Assembly (NCBI GenBank): GCA_000771265.1
Contig: JDUB01000010.1
Coordinates: forward strand, 82,091-146,090
DNA from: Bifidobacterium thermophilum DSM 20210
Lineage (GTDB): Bacteria > Actinomycetota > Actinomycetes > Actinomycetales > Bifidobacteriaceae
Direction: 5' to 3'
Length of the DNA: 64,000 nt
Each line of letters starts with the position of its first letter. The first letter of the stretch is position 1. This document shows, one piece after another, positions 26,849-37,508 of this stretch. Position numbers and translations under genes: made by a program. The notes below the pieces were generated by a model. That model worked only from the letters and a program-made list of their open reading frames with translations, did no database searches and was not told the DNA's origin.

Positions 26849-27736
26849 ATGCCGAATCTGCAAACCGTCGTGGACGCTTTGGAGACCCTGTATCCGCTGC
26901 GATACGCGGAATCGTGGGACGCGCCGGGACTGATTGTCGGCGATTTGGACGCACCGGTCACCCGCATCGCCTTTGCGGCAGATCCGACGCATACGGTCAT
27001 CGATCAGGCGCTCGCATGGCATGCCGACTTGCTGGTCACCCATCATCCGCTGTTCTTCCGCGCGGTGCACGAGACCTCCGGATCTGGCGCACATGGTGCG
27101 ATTGTCAGCGAACTGTACCGTCACGTGTGCGCGCTGTGGGTGGGGCATACCAATGCCGACGCCGCTTACCGTGGTGTGGGGCAGGCGGCCGCCGACGCGT
27201 TCGGACTGCAAGACCTGCGGCCGCTGGAGCCGATTGATGATCCGCAATCACCGCACGCGGTCGGTATCGGGCGTGTCGGCCGGTTGCCTCAGCCGATGCC
27301 ATTGCGTGATTTCGCACGGATTGTGGCCTGTGAGCTGCCGCACACCGAATACGGTATCCAAGTCGCCGGCGAGCTTGACGCACCGGTGTCCACGGTCGCC
27401 GTGCTGCCGGGTTCCGGCGATTCGATGTTCGACGTGGTCCGTGCCAGCGGGGCGGACGTGTATGTCACCAGTGATCTGCGCCACCATCCGGCCACGGATG
27501 CGCTTGAGCAGGCACGCTGGGAGGCGTCGCTTCGCCGGCAGGGCCTGCATGCGGGCAGTGGGGACGGCCATATGCGCCCGGCGCTCATCAACACCCCGCA
27601 TTCGGCGATTGAATCCCTGTGGTTCAGGTATGCGTTGGATGACGTCCCTGCGGCGGTTGAAACGCGGTCCGGCGAGCGTCCCGAAGTTACGTGGATTGAT
27701 ACGCGCACCGACCCGTGGGATCTGGTGATTCGTTGA
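26849..27736 (+). CDS. Nif3-like dinuclear metal-centre protein
   Basis: NIF3/DUF34-family protein, 295 residues. Signatures are the N-terminal ESWDAPGLIVGDL, the metal-binding VTHHPLFFRAVHE and WVGHTNADAAYRGVG, and near the C-terminus YVTSDLRHHPATDA with later GSGDGHMRPALIN. Members form hexamers with two metal ions per subunit. The annotation GTP cyclohydrolase I type 2 is often applied, but the physiological substrate is unsettled. AGGAAG lies close before the ATG. It follows polA by about 120 bp on the same strand. Confidence 0.88.
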   Translation: MPNLQTVVDALETLYPLRYAESWDAPGLIVGDLDAPVTRIAFAADPTHTVIDQALAWHADLLVTHHPLFFRAVHETSGSGAHGAIVSELYRHVCALWVGHTNADAAYRGVGQAAADAFGLQDLRPLEPIDDPQSPHAVGIGRVGRLPQPMPLRDFARIVACELPHTEYGIQVAGELDAPVSTVAVLPGSGDSMFDVVRASGADVYVTSDLRHHPATDALEQARWEASLRRQGLHAGSGDGHMRPALINTPHSAIESLWFRYALDDVPAAVETRSGERPEVTWIDTRTDPWDLVIR

Positions 27737-27875
27737 TCGCGTGAGCTTTCGCGTCGGTTAACGTGATGAGCGCTGGCTGCATGCATTGCATCTGTTTCGC
27801 GATGCGCCGCGCGCTGCGCATCCTGTTGAGATATGAGATATCCGCCGGTCGGCGGGTTCAAGGAGGCAAATCGAT

Positions 27876-28619
27876 ATGGAAGAGCGTTTCGCACACAGCG
27901 AAGATACCGGGCGGATGCAGCGGCCTGACCTGCGGCAAGTACAGTCACGGCAGTTCAACAATCCGCGGGATTTTCAGGATTCTCAGGATTCTCAGGATAC
28001 GCTGCATCTGCTCGACCGTTCGTCGGACGGCGTCGATATGAACGGTTCCGTCCGCGAAATCAGCCGCAAGACAGTGTTCGAAGGCCCGATTTTCGCCATC
28101 GACGATATCGTGCTTGATCTGCCGACGACCGACGGTTCTCGTGCCCGGATCCGCCGCCAACTGATCCGACACGCCCCATGCGTGGTCATGCTGGTGCACG
28201 ACGTGCCTGGCGACCGCTACCTCATCGAACGCGAATACCGAGTCGGTTCCAACCGTTTCGCCTACGGTTTGCCGGCAGGCCTGATGGACGCGGGCGAGAA
28301 CCCCGAGCAGGCCGCTCTGCGTGAGCTGTCCGAGGAAACCGGCACCGTGCCTGACAACCTGTCCGCCATCCGCTTCGACCATGTCGGGGCGTACTACTCG
28401 TCCGAAGGCATGACCGACGAGCTCGCCAATATCATGGTCATCCACCTTGACCGTTGGCATACCGAAGACCGGCATTTTGACGCCGACGAGCATGTCGAAT
28501 CGGCGTGGGTCTCCTGGCAACAGCTGCTGGACACGCCCGTGACTGAATCCAACGCCATCATCGCCATCCAGCATGAGATGCTGCGCCGCACCAAGCATAC
28601 GGGCGATACCGTCGCGTAA
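27876..28619 (+). CDS. Nudix hydrolase, ADP-ribose pyrophosphatase-like
   Basis: A 247-residue Nudix protein with a canonical box: GLMDAGENPEQAAL followed by RELSEETG. The upstream beta domain (VFEGPIFAIDDIVLDL, CVVMLVHDVPGDRYLIERE) resembles ADP-ribose pyrophosphatases. AAGGAGG precedes the ATG by ten bases. The N-terminal ~50 residues are an unusual polar leader containing QDSQDSQDT, encoded by a tandem 9-bp repeat (GGATTCTCA units at about 27,966-27,998); it may have expanded by slippage, in frame. Compare the Nudix gene at 16,716, which has lost a key Glu. Confidence 0.9.
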   Translation: MEERFAHSEDTGRMQRPDLRQVQSRQFNNPRDFQDSQDSQDTLHLLDRSSDGVDMNGSVREISRKTVFEGPIFAIDDIVLDLPTTDGSRARIRRQLIRHAPCVVMLVHDVPGDRYLIEREYRVGSNRFAYGLPAGLMDAGENPEQAALRELSEETGTVPDNLSAIRFDHVGAYYSSEGMTDELANIMVIHLDRWHTEDRHFDADEHVESAWVSWQQLLDTPVTESNAIIAIQHEMLRRTKHTGDTVA

Positions 28620-28730
28620 ACCAATCGGGCGGAACCGTTCGGACGGCACCAATCAAAGGCACGCCAACCGAGAAACACACGGCGGGCAAGCCTGCGAACA
28701 TGAAGCGGCAAAACGTGAGATACTGGAATC

Positions 28731-30872
<2,142 letters not shown>

Positions 30873-30949
30873 GGGAACCGCTCTGAACGCGCGGTTGTAC
30901 AGGGATATCCGATGATTGTCCGGCGATCGGCAGTGATTGACTGGAGCAC

Positions 30950-30993
30950 ACAAGCTGGTGACGCTAGGCCAGCCGCTAGCATCGCCAGCTTGT
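30950..30993. terminator. Bidirectional hairpin between convergent glgX and membrane-protein gene
   Basis: ACAAGCTGG (30,950-30,958) pairs with CCAGCTTGT (30,985-30,993), and inside it GCTAG (30,963) pairs with CTAGC (30,976). Its position between convergent genes supports transcription termination in both directions. Confidence 0.65.
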
Positions 30994-31048
30994 ACAGGCA
31001 GACTGGTGGGTACTGCCGACCGCCGAGTGTCGTGCTGCTGATGCCCGA

Positions 31049-32389
31049 TTACTGGTCGGATGCGAGCCGCGACTCCAGCGACGAATCAACCGGTTTCGTC
31101 TCAATCGTCGAGCGATGCCGGGAAGGCAACCAGCGCAACCAATGGTGGCGACCGGATTTTGAATGATGGTCGTCGGTTGCGCCTGAACCGGCTGTCTTGG
31201 CAGCTTCCACATCGTCTTTGGATGCTCTCGTCACCGGCACGTTGACCGGAATCGGCACGGTCCGCATCGCGTCAGCGTCGTTGCCGCTTGCGGCGACATC
31301 ATACTGGGCGTGCAGAAGCTGGGCCTGGACACGGTCGGTTTCAATCGCCGCAATCTGCCTGGTGAACACCACGAACCATCCGAGGAAGAGCAGTCCGGCG
31401 AACGCCTCGACATTCGTCAGCGTATTTTCGCCTTCCAACCAGATGATGCCGGTATAAGCGCACACGACGATCGCGAGATCAGAGATTACATACACCGCTT
31501 TCGACAGCTGCGGCGCCAACCATGGCAGGGCGAGCATCAGAATACCCATGACTCCGGGCAGACTACGTGCGAACACGTTGTGCAACACCGGATGCGGGGT
31601 GTAACGGAACATACCGATGCCGAAGAACTCGATACCGGCGAGCGTGAGCAGAATCCCGAGAATGACGGTGCGCGGGACGAAATGGGGGATAGGGCCCGAA
31701 CCCAGTTTTGTCTCGTCGCCATGCCAGCGCAGACGTTGCCGGTAATTCGCCACGAGTTCGGAGATGGCGAAGTAGCTGATGATGATGATGCAAATGCCGC
31801 CGAGCATGAGTGTGGAATTGAACATACGGGCCGCGAACGTGGTGCGGTCGCCCAGCTGGGAGAAATTGTTATTCGCCCAATACGGGTCGTCGCTGGTCGA
31901 GCCCGCGGTGCTGACGCCTGCGATGATGAAGAACGGAAGCAGGGACGCCAGGGTTTTCGCGTTCATGAGCTCCGCCTGAACGAAAGTCAGATAGCCGACG
32001 ATTCCTGAGAATGCGGCGCAAATCGCAGGCAGGTATCCGGTCATCGTCTTGCCCATGAGCGAATTGATCATGTCGAGGAACATGAACGACGTGAGGAATA
32101 TCGTCGATCCGTACACAACCGATAATGCGAGCACCTCAAACAGACGCCGGACGACGAGATACCAATGGTGTTTCTCACGCAACGACCTGGAGAAATGCGA
32201 ATACCCGATGATGAACGAAACGACGGCGCATCCCGCGGCGATACCTGAGCATGCGGTGAATGTGCGCTGGGTCAGCTGCCAGATTGCGGGCGCATAGGTG
32301 CGGAACATGGTCATCGCGAAGTACCCGATGACCGCGCAGACGACACAGGAAATCAACCCCGACGATTCAGCCCGCTGGTTACGTCCCAC
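31049..32389 (-). CDS. Polytopic membrane protein of unknown function
   Basis: A 446-residue protein not assigned to a named family. The first ~350 residues are hydrophobic, with around nine or ten predicted membrane segments (for example LISCVVCAVIGYFAMTMF and LLFLGWFVVFTRQIAAI). The last ~95 residues form a polar, basic cytoplasmic-type tail (GRHHWLRWLPSRHR). Translation starts at GTG 32,389, preceded by GAGAGGAGA at six bases. It is convergent with glgX, with a hairpin between them. Nothing in the context indicates a function. Confidence 0.75.
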   Translation of the reverse strand: MGRNQRAESSGLISCVVCAVIGYFAMTMFRTYAPAIWQLTQRTFTACSGIAAGCAVVSFIIGYSHFSRSLREKHHWYLVVRRLFEVLALSVVYGSTIFLTSFMFLDMINSLMGKTMTGYLPAICAAFSGIVGYLTFVQAELMNAKTLASLLPFFIIAGVSTAGSTSDDPYWANNNFSQLGDRTTFAARMFNSTLMLGGICIIIISYFAISELVANYRQRLRWHGDETKLGSGPIPHFVPRTVILGILLTLAGIEFFGIGMFRYTPHPVLHNVFARSLPGVMGILMLALPWLAPQLSKAVYVISDLAIVVCAYTGIIWLEGENTLTNVEAFAGLLFLGWFVVFTRQIAAIETDRVQAQLLHAQYDVAASGNDADAMRTVPIPVNVPVTRASKDDVEAAKTAGSGATDDHHSKSGRHHWLRWLPSRHRSTIETKPVDSSLESRLASDQ

Positions 32390-32540
32390 GTCGTTCTCCT
32401 CTCATTGCCTTGCAGCAGCCATTGTATCGCCAGCGATAGAGGGGCGGCGATGCGGGCTTTTCAGCCAAAGCCGTTACGATTGAGCAGCAGGATGGAGGCG
32501 GTGTAGCATTTAGGCGTATGCGTGGATTTCTGTGTCCATG

Positions 32541-33974
32541 TCAATGTGTGGCGAAAACAGGTGCGACGCAATCTTTGTCGACAACCATGGTGTTATCGGT
32601 GGAGTGCCAGAAACTAAGCTGTGAGCGGTAGGAATTGCCGCCGCTGGTTGTGCGATTTAGCGTAAGCTTGCCGTGTACGCCGTCGAATACATTGCACACG
32701 ATTGTTCCGTTGTTCTGTGGTTTGCACTCGCTTATGTACAGTGAGTCGCTGCTGAGCTTGCCTGGCGTGTACGTGACCGTCCACGCGGAATAGACTTGCG
32801 GATCGAGGTATTTCGAGATGAACGTGCACGTGTTGTCTGACAGGTCACGCGCATTGAGCTTGCTGACGCAGCTGCGCGTATGAACGTCCAACTGTCGCAA
32901 CATCGAAGTCTTGGCTTGATCGGTGAAATCATAGTCAATGGAGAAGGAATATGACAAACTCGCATTGACGACGGCAACCCATGTGCCGTCGTCGGAACGT
33001 GTTTCACCGTAGCGATAACGGTCTGATTCGGTATCGTCAGTACTGGTGGCGTCGGAACCATCCGTATTGCCGGAACTGTCGGCGTTGCCGGCAACGTTGT
33101 TACCATCGGTTCCGTATGTTTCAGAAACGCGCGTATTGGAGGAACCATACGGAATGAAGAAATGTCGTTGGACAATGGTGAACAGTTTCGGATTGTCCGC
33201 AGGCAAAGGCGTGCTGACCGCATAGATGCCTGGGTATGCGGGAACATAGAAATCATCGTGGTCGATGTCAAGCATTAACTTACCCTTGCAGTATTTCTTC
33301 GATGTAGGACATATCGAGTTCAGGTTGAAACCGGTATCGGACACTGGCACACCATTCACCGTGAATCGTTCGGACCGTGGCAGTTTCATCACGTTGAGCA
33401 GGCTATCATCAAACGCCCATGAGCCATCGGGCTTCATATGCAGACGGAGTATGCTTGAACCACGATATTGTTCCCCTTGCTTATTGCCCAGAGTGTAGAA
33501 CATATGAACCGAGTATCGCAACGGTGAGAAGGATTCGTGCTTGAAATCGATGTCATACGATGTGATGCGATGATTGGCGTCCAGCACGCCGTGGGCGAAC
33601 AGTGCACGCGCGGATTGCGGCACATTTGGGTTGGCGAGTTGTGTAGCATGTTCGAAATCGCCATTCGCAACGGCACGGACATACGAAGTGACCAGTTCGC
33701 GTGGTGCCTTGACCCGAGGCAAGATAAGCGAAGCCGCGATAAGCGCCACGATGATGACGACAACTGCGACGATACACGACGAGGGCTGCAATGCGGCAAA
33801 CGGCGATGTCTTCTTGGAGAAGATATCGAGCTCCTGATCCGCGGATGTGTCGGCCGACGATTCTTCGAAGGGGAAAGCTGAATCATGGTACGATGATGAA
33901 TCCATGCCAGCCGGTGTCGGGGCCGTGTCGTCCTCGTCGTATGGAGCATCCAGGTGGGAGCGCCATCCGTCCAT
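32541..33974 (-). CDS. Single-pass membrane-anchored extracellular protein, unknown function
   Basis: A 477-residue protein. An acidic ~60-residue N-terminal segment (YDEDDTAPTP) precedes one hydrophobic helix (IVAVVVIIVALIAASLIL) at about residues 67-85; the remaining ~390 residues would face outside. That portion contains three short Cys pairs or clusters (SICPTSKKYCKG, SCVSKL...NTC, ECKPQ...IVC) suited to disulfides, and a Ser/Asp/Thr-rich linker (about 285-330). No family is recognised. AAGG lies a few bases before the ATG. Confidence 0.72.
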   Translation of the reverse strand: MDGWRSHLDAPYDEDDTAPTPAGMDSSSYHDSAFPFEESSADTSADQELDIFSKKTSPFAALQPSSCIVAVVVIIVALIAASLILPRVKAPRELVTSYVRAVANGDFEHATQLANPNVPQSARALFAHGVLDANHRITSYDIDFKHESFSPLRYSVHMFYTLGNKQGEQYRGSSILRLHMKPDGSWAFDDSLLNVMKLPRSERFTVNGVPVSDTGFNLNSICPTSKKYCKGKLMLDIDHDDFYVPAYPGIYAVSTPLPADNPKLFTIVQRHFFIPYGSSNTRVSETYGTDGNNVAGNADSSGNTDGSDATSTDDTESDRYRYGETRSDDGTWVAVVNASLSYSFSIDYDFTDQAKTSMLRQLDVHTRSCVSKLNARDLSDNTCTFISKYLDPQVYSAWTVTYTPGKLSSDSLYISECKPQNNGTIVCNVFDGVHGKLTLNRTTSGGNSYRSQLSFWHSTDNTMVVDKDCVAPVFATH

Positions 33975-34073
33975 ATCCTTGCCTTTCGTGAATCGGCATT
34001 CGTCATTGTGCTACGGTCACTTGCAGCGTCATGCCACGGTGACATGTCATGGTGAGTCTTGGAAAGGAAAAAG

Positions 34074-34107
34074 AAGCCGAATCATTGGACCCCCAACGAT
34101 TCGGCTT
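34074..34107 (-). terminator. Terminator of tRNA-Pro
   Basis: AAGCCGAATC (34,074-34,083) and GATTCGGCTT (34,098-34,107) form a perfect 10-bp stem. In the minus direction a TTCTTTTTCC tract follows. It lies three bases from the tRNA 3' end. Confidence 0.88.
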
Positions 34108-34110
34108 TTG

Positions 34111-34187
34111 TGGTCGGGCTGACAGGATTTGAACCTGCGACATCCTGCTCCCAAAGCAGGCGCGCTACCAAACTGCGCTACAGCCCG
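34111..34187 (-). tRNA. tRNA-Pro (TGG)
   Basis: Complete class I cloverleaf of 77 bases: acceptor CGGGCTG/CAGCCCG, D-loop with GG, anticodon stem-loop CCTGC-TTTGGGA-GCAGG giving TGG, and T-arm GCAGG-TTCAAAT-CCTGT. The CCA end is encoded. Confidence 0.96.
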
Positions 34188-34406
34188 ATGTGTCAAACGG
34201 CACAATCACCCATTATACCTAAAGCCAAGACGAGTACGACACGACACTGTTATTCCATCGCCATTTCGCCGGAATTCCGCCGTTATTGCATTGTCATTCC
34301 TGTCGCCCTTTCTGACCCCATTGTGCCCGCTTGCTTGTCCCACAAACCGGCGAACTGTTCCCATATGCTGTGATGAGGCGTCGCCAGATGCGGCGTTTCG
34401 GATACT

Positions 34407-35813
34407 ATGGTGACCATGACCGAACACGCATATCCCGACCCCTGGCCCGCACCGGTGGCGAGCCGCCCGCTTAACGCGACTGTGACCATTCCGGGCAGCA
34501 AATCCCTGTCCAACCGTTTCCTCATCCTCGCCGCGCTCGGCACGAAGCCGGTTACGTTGCGCGGATTGCTGCGTTCTCGCGATACCGAGTTGATGATGGA
34601 CGCGCTGCGTACGCTCGGTGTGCATTGCGAGACCGCTCCTAACGTCGAGACCACAGTGACCGTGACTCCTCCGGCCGACGGACATTTCCACGGTTCGGAT
34701 ACCGTGTATTGCGGGCTCGCCGGCACGGTGATGCGTTTCGTACCCGGCCTCGTCCTGTTCGCTGACGGTCCGGTCCACTTTGACGGGGATGAGCAAGCCT
34801 ACCAGCGCCCGATGGGACCGATTCTCGACGGTCTCGAGCAACTCGGCGCGACCATCGCCTACGAGGGGGAAACCGGACGATTGCCGTTCACCATCACCCC
34901 GCCGCAACACACGTCAATCGACGGGCAGCGGCGGCATATTGCCATCGACTCGTCATCATCATCCCAGTTCATATCCGGGCTGCTGCTCATCGGTTCACGG
35001 CTCCCCGGCGGGCTTGACCTCACCCACACCGGCAAGCACCTGCCCAGCATGCCACATATCCGCATGACCATGCATGATGTCGAAGCCGCGGGTGGGCATA
35101 TCAGCATGCCCGGGCCGGGTCACTGGATTGTGGAACCTGCGTCGCTCGAACTACCCGCAGACGTCATCGTCGAACCCGACCTGTCCAACGCCGCGCCCTT
35201 CCTTGAGGCGGCGATGATCGCTTCCGGCAGCGTGTCCATACCGAACTGGCCGTATATCACCACCCAGCCTGGGGGACTGCTGCCCGGAATCCTGCAACAT
35301 ATGGGCGCGAGCATCACCCTCGACGGCACGCCATTCGACGAAGCCATGCGTCAAGCCCAAACCCAACCACACGCGTACACCCACCGGTCGGGAACGCTGA
35401 CTTTGACCGGCAACGGTACCATCCACGGGCTTGGAGATTACGACATGTCCGCCGCGGGGGAGATCGCACCGAGTATCGCCGCCGCCGCAGCGCTCGCCGA
35501 CACGCCGTCAGCGCTGCATGGCATCGGGCATCTGCGCGGCCATGAGACCAATCGTTTGGCTGCGTTGGTCACTGAAATCAAGCGGATCGGCGGGAAAGCC
35601 GAGGAACTGCCTGACGGGCTTGTAATCGAGCCCGTTCCGCGCGCTTCACTGCACGCTGCGGTCATGGAAAGCTATGCCGACCACCGTATGGCGACGTTTG
35701 CCTCCATGGTCGGGCTCGCCGTGCCAGGCATCGAAATTCGCAACATCGCGACCACCCGTAAGACGATTCCCGATTTCCCTGGCATGTGGGCGGATATGCT
35801 CGCGCAACGCTGA
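34407..35813 (+). CDS. aroA: 3-phosphoshikimate 1-carboxyvinyltransferase (EPSP synthase)
   Basis: Shikimate-pathway enzyme condensing shikimate-3-phosphate with phosphoenolpyruvate. The 468-residue protein has PGSKSLSNRFLILAALG near the N-terminus, the PEP-site region YCGLAGTVMRFVPGL, DGDEQAYQRPMGPILDGL, SSSSQFISGLLLIG and the C-terminal SYADHRMATFASMVGL. Two in-frame ATG codons (34,407 and 34,416) are possible; GGATACT precedes the first. The gene stands alone, divergent from tRNA-Pro. Confidence 0.96.
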   Translation: MVTMTEHAYPDPWPAPVASRPLNATVTIPGSKSLSNRFLILAALGTKPVTLRGLLRSRDTELMMDALRTLGVHCETAPNVETTVTVTPPADGHFHGSDTVYCGLAGTVMRFVPGLVLFADGPVHFDGDEQAYQRPMGPILDGLEQLGATIAYEGETGRLPFTITPPQHTSIDGQRRHIAIDSSSSSQFISGLLLIGSRLPGGLDLTHTGKHLPSMPHIRMTMHDVEAAGGHISMPGPGHWIVEPASLELPADVIVEPDLSNAAPFLEAAMIASGSVSIPNWPYITTQPGGLLPGILQHMGASITLDGTPFDEAMRQAQTQPHAYTHRSGTLTLTGNGTIHGLGDYDMSAAGEIAPSIAAAAALADTPSALHGIGHLRGHETNRLAALVTEIKRIGGKAEELPDGLVIEPVPRASLHAAVMESYADHRMATFASMVGLAVPGIEIRNIATTRKTIPDFPGMWADMLAQR

Positions 35814-35889
35814 TTCGCGTCATCGCTGTTGTGCCAACTGGGATTGTGTGATCGCGCCGTATTGCTTGTGATTGCTCCCATCTCTGCTC

Positions 35890-35923
35890 CTGCCGACGCT
35901 GACAGTCCGCTCAGCGTCGGCAG
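35890..35923. repeat. Single copy of the TGCCGACG palindromic repeat
   Basis: CTGCCGACGCTGA (35,890-35,902) and its exact complement at 35,911-35,923 form a 13-bp perfect stem with an 8-base loop. It shares CTGCCGACG.TGA with the tandem copies at 22,248. No T-run follows on either strand, so it is not a classic terminator. Confidence 0.6.
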
Positions 35924-35996
35924 AAACAAAAGATGGGATCCGCGGGCGCAAAGGAAGGCGCCGCGCACCTGATTGTGACACGCATGTATATACGAA

Positions 35997-36040
35997 TGAG
36001 GGGCTGTGAGGATGTTTCTGCGCATCCTCACAGCCCCTCA
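35997..36040. terminator. Terminator after ackA (possibly bidirectional with aroA)
   Basis: TGAGGGGCTGTGAGGATG (35,997-36,014) pairs perfectly with 36,023-36,040 around an 8-base loop, an 18-bp stem. It lies 66 bp downstream of the ackA stop and between convergent aroA and ackA. Confidence 0.8.
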
Positions 36041-36105
36041 GCTATGTCAACGTTCAGCGGTTACCGGCTGTGTCATCGACCAGCCGGTCAGACTGACTGG
36101 CGTAT

Positions 36106-37335
36106 TCAGCGGGTGAACTCGTTGCCGTAGGAGTCCTTGCCCTCCGCGGCGATGGTCGCGGACTTGCGGGCGATGGCAAGCTCCTCGTTGGTCGGCACAA
36201 CGGCGATGACCACGGAGCTGTCCGGCGTGGAGATGACGCGCGGCTGCTTGGAACGCGTGTTGTTCTTCTCCTCGTCGAGCTTGACACCGAACGGGGCGAG
36301 ACGATCGCACACCATCTTGCGCACGATTTCGTCGTTCTCGCCGACACCGGCGGTGAAGGTGATCACGTCGACGCCACCCATCTGAGCGGTGAAGTCGCCC
36401 ACGTACTTGATGATGCGGTGCACGTACACGTCGAGCGCGAGCTTGGCGTCCTTGTCGCCGGCGGCGACGAGCTTGTGAACCTCACGCATATCGGCGTGGC
36501 CGCACATGCCGGTCAGGCCGGAACGTTTGTTGAACAGGGTGTCCAGCTCGTCCACGCTCATGTGGGCGTTGCGAATCAGGTGGAAGACGGCAGCCGGGTC
36601 GATATCGCCGGTACGGCCACCCATCATGAGGCCCTCGAGCGGGGTCAGACCCATGGAGGTGTCGATCGGCTTGCCGGAGATCTGGGCGGAGGCAGAAGCG
36701 CCGTTGCCGATGTGCAGGACGATCTGCTTGAGGCCTTCAGCGGGCTTGCCGATGATATCCGGGACGACGGAGCCGACATACTCGTGGGAGGTGCCGTGAG
36801 CGCCGTAGCGGCGGATGTGGTACTGCTCGGCGATGTCCTTGTTCAGCGCGTAGGTGCTGGCCTCGGCCGGCAGCTGGAAGAAGAAGGAGGAATCGAACAC
36901 GAAGACCTGCGGCACGTCGGGCAGCAGCTGACGCATGACTTCAGCGCCCTTGGCTTCCGGACCGTTGTGCAGCGGGGCGAGCACGGCGAGATCCTTGACC
37001 TGGTTGATAGTCTTGTCGGTGACGAGCGCCGGCTTCGGGAAGATGTAGCCGCCCTGGACCACGCGGTGGCCGACAGCCACAATGCCGGCCTCGGACAGCT
37101 TCGGGCCGTACTGCTCGAAGAAGCCGAGCACGCGCTTCAGGCCCTGCTCATGATCGTGGATGGGCTCCTCGAGCTCATGCTTCTCACCGTTGTACTCGTG
37201 CTTGTAATGGCCGTCGGTCGGCTCACCGATCTTCTCGACGAGGCCGGAAGCGAGACCTTCACCGGTCTCGAGGTCGACCAGCTGGTACTTGATCGAGCTG
37301 GAACCCGAATTGATGACAAGGACGGTTTTCGCCAT
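36106..37335 (-). CDS. ackA: Acetate kinase
   Basis: Converts acetyl phosphate and ADP to acetate and ATP, the main ATP-yielding exit of the bifid shunt. The 409-residue protein has the N-terminal phosphate motif VLVINSGSSSIKYQL, VGHRVVQGG, GTSHEYVGS, LHIGNGASASA and DTSMGLTPLEGLMMGGRTGDIDP. GGAGGATG lies before the ATG at 37,335; a longer in-frame reading has no ribosome site. It follows pta on the same strand with a 173-bp gap; pta supplies or consumes acetyl phosphate, which phosphoketolase (xfp, 41,167) also produces. Confidence 0.97.
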   Translation of the reverse strand: MAKTVLVINSGSSSIKYQLVDLETGEGLASGLVEKIGEPTDGHYKHEYNGEKHELEEPIHDHEQGLKRVLGFFEQYGPKLSEAGIVAVGHRVVQGGYIFPKPALVTDKTINQVKDLAVLAPLHNGPEAKGAEVMRQLLPDVPQVFVFDSSFFFQLPAEASTYALNKDIAEQYHIRRYGAHGTSHEYVGSVVPDIIGKPAEGLKQIVLHIGNGASASAQISGKPIDTSMGLTPLEGLMMGGRTGDIDPAAVFHLIRNAHMSVDELDTLFNKRSGLTGMCGHADMREVHKLVAAGDKDAKLALDVYVHRIIKYVGDFTAQMGGVDVITFTAGVGENDEIVRKMVCDRLAPFGVKLDEEKNNTRSKQPRVISTPDSSVVIAVVPTNEELAIARKSATIAAEGKDSYGNEFTR

Positions 37336-37508
37336 AGTGGGCATCCTCCATTGTTGTGTACGATCCGTGCGGTTTTGCACGGCTACCATTGCTGACTTTA
37401 CTCGTGAGCGGCTACAAATCGGGGCGTACGCCATGGCGAATCCATGAGCGTACGCCCCTCGTCACAGGGCTTGTCCGGCAGCTCCGGCTCCGGCCAGCCC
37501 GCCCGCGG

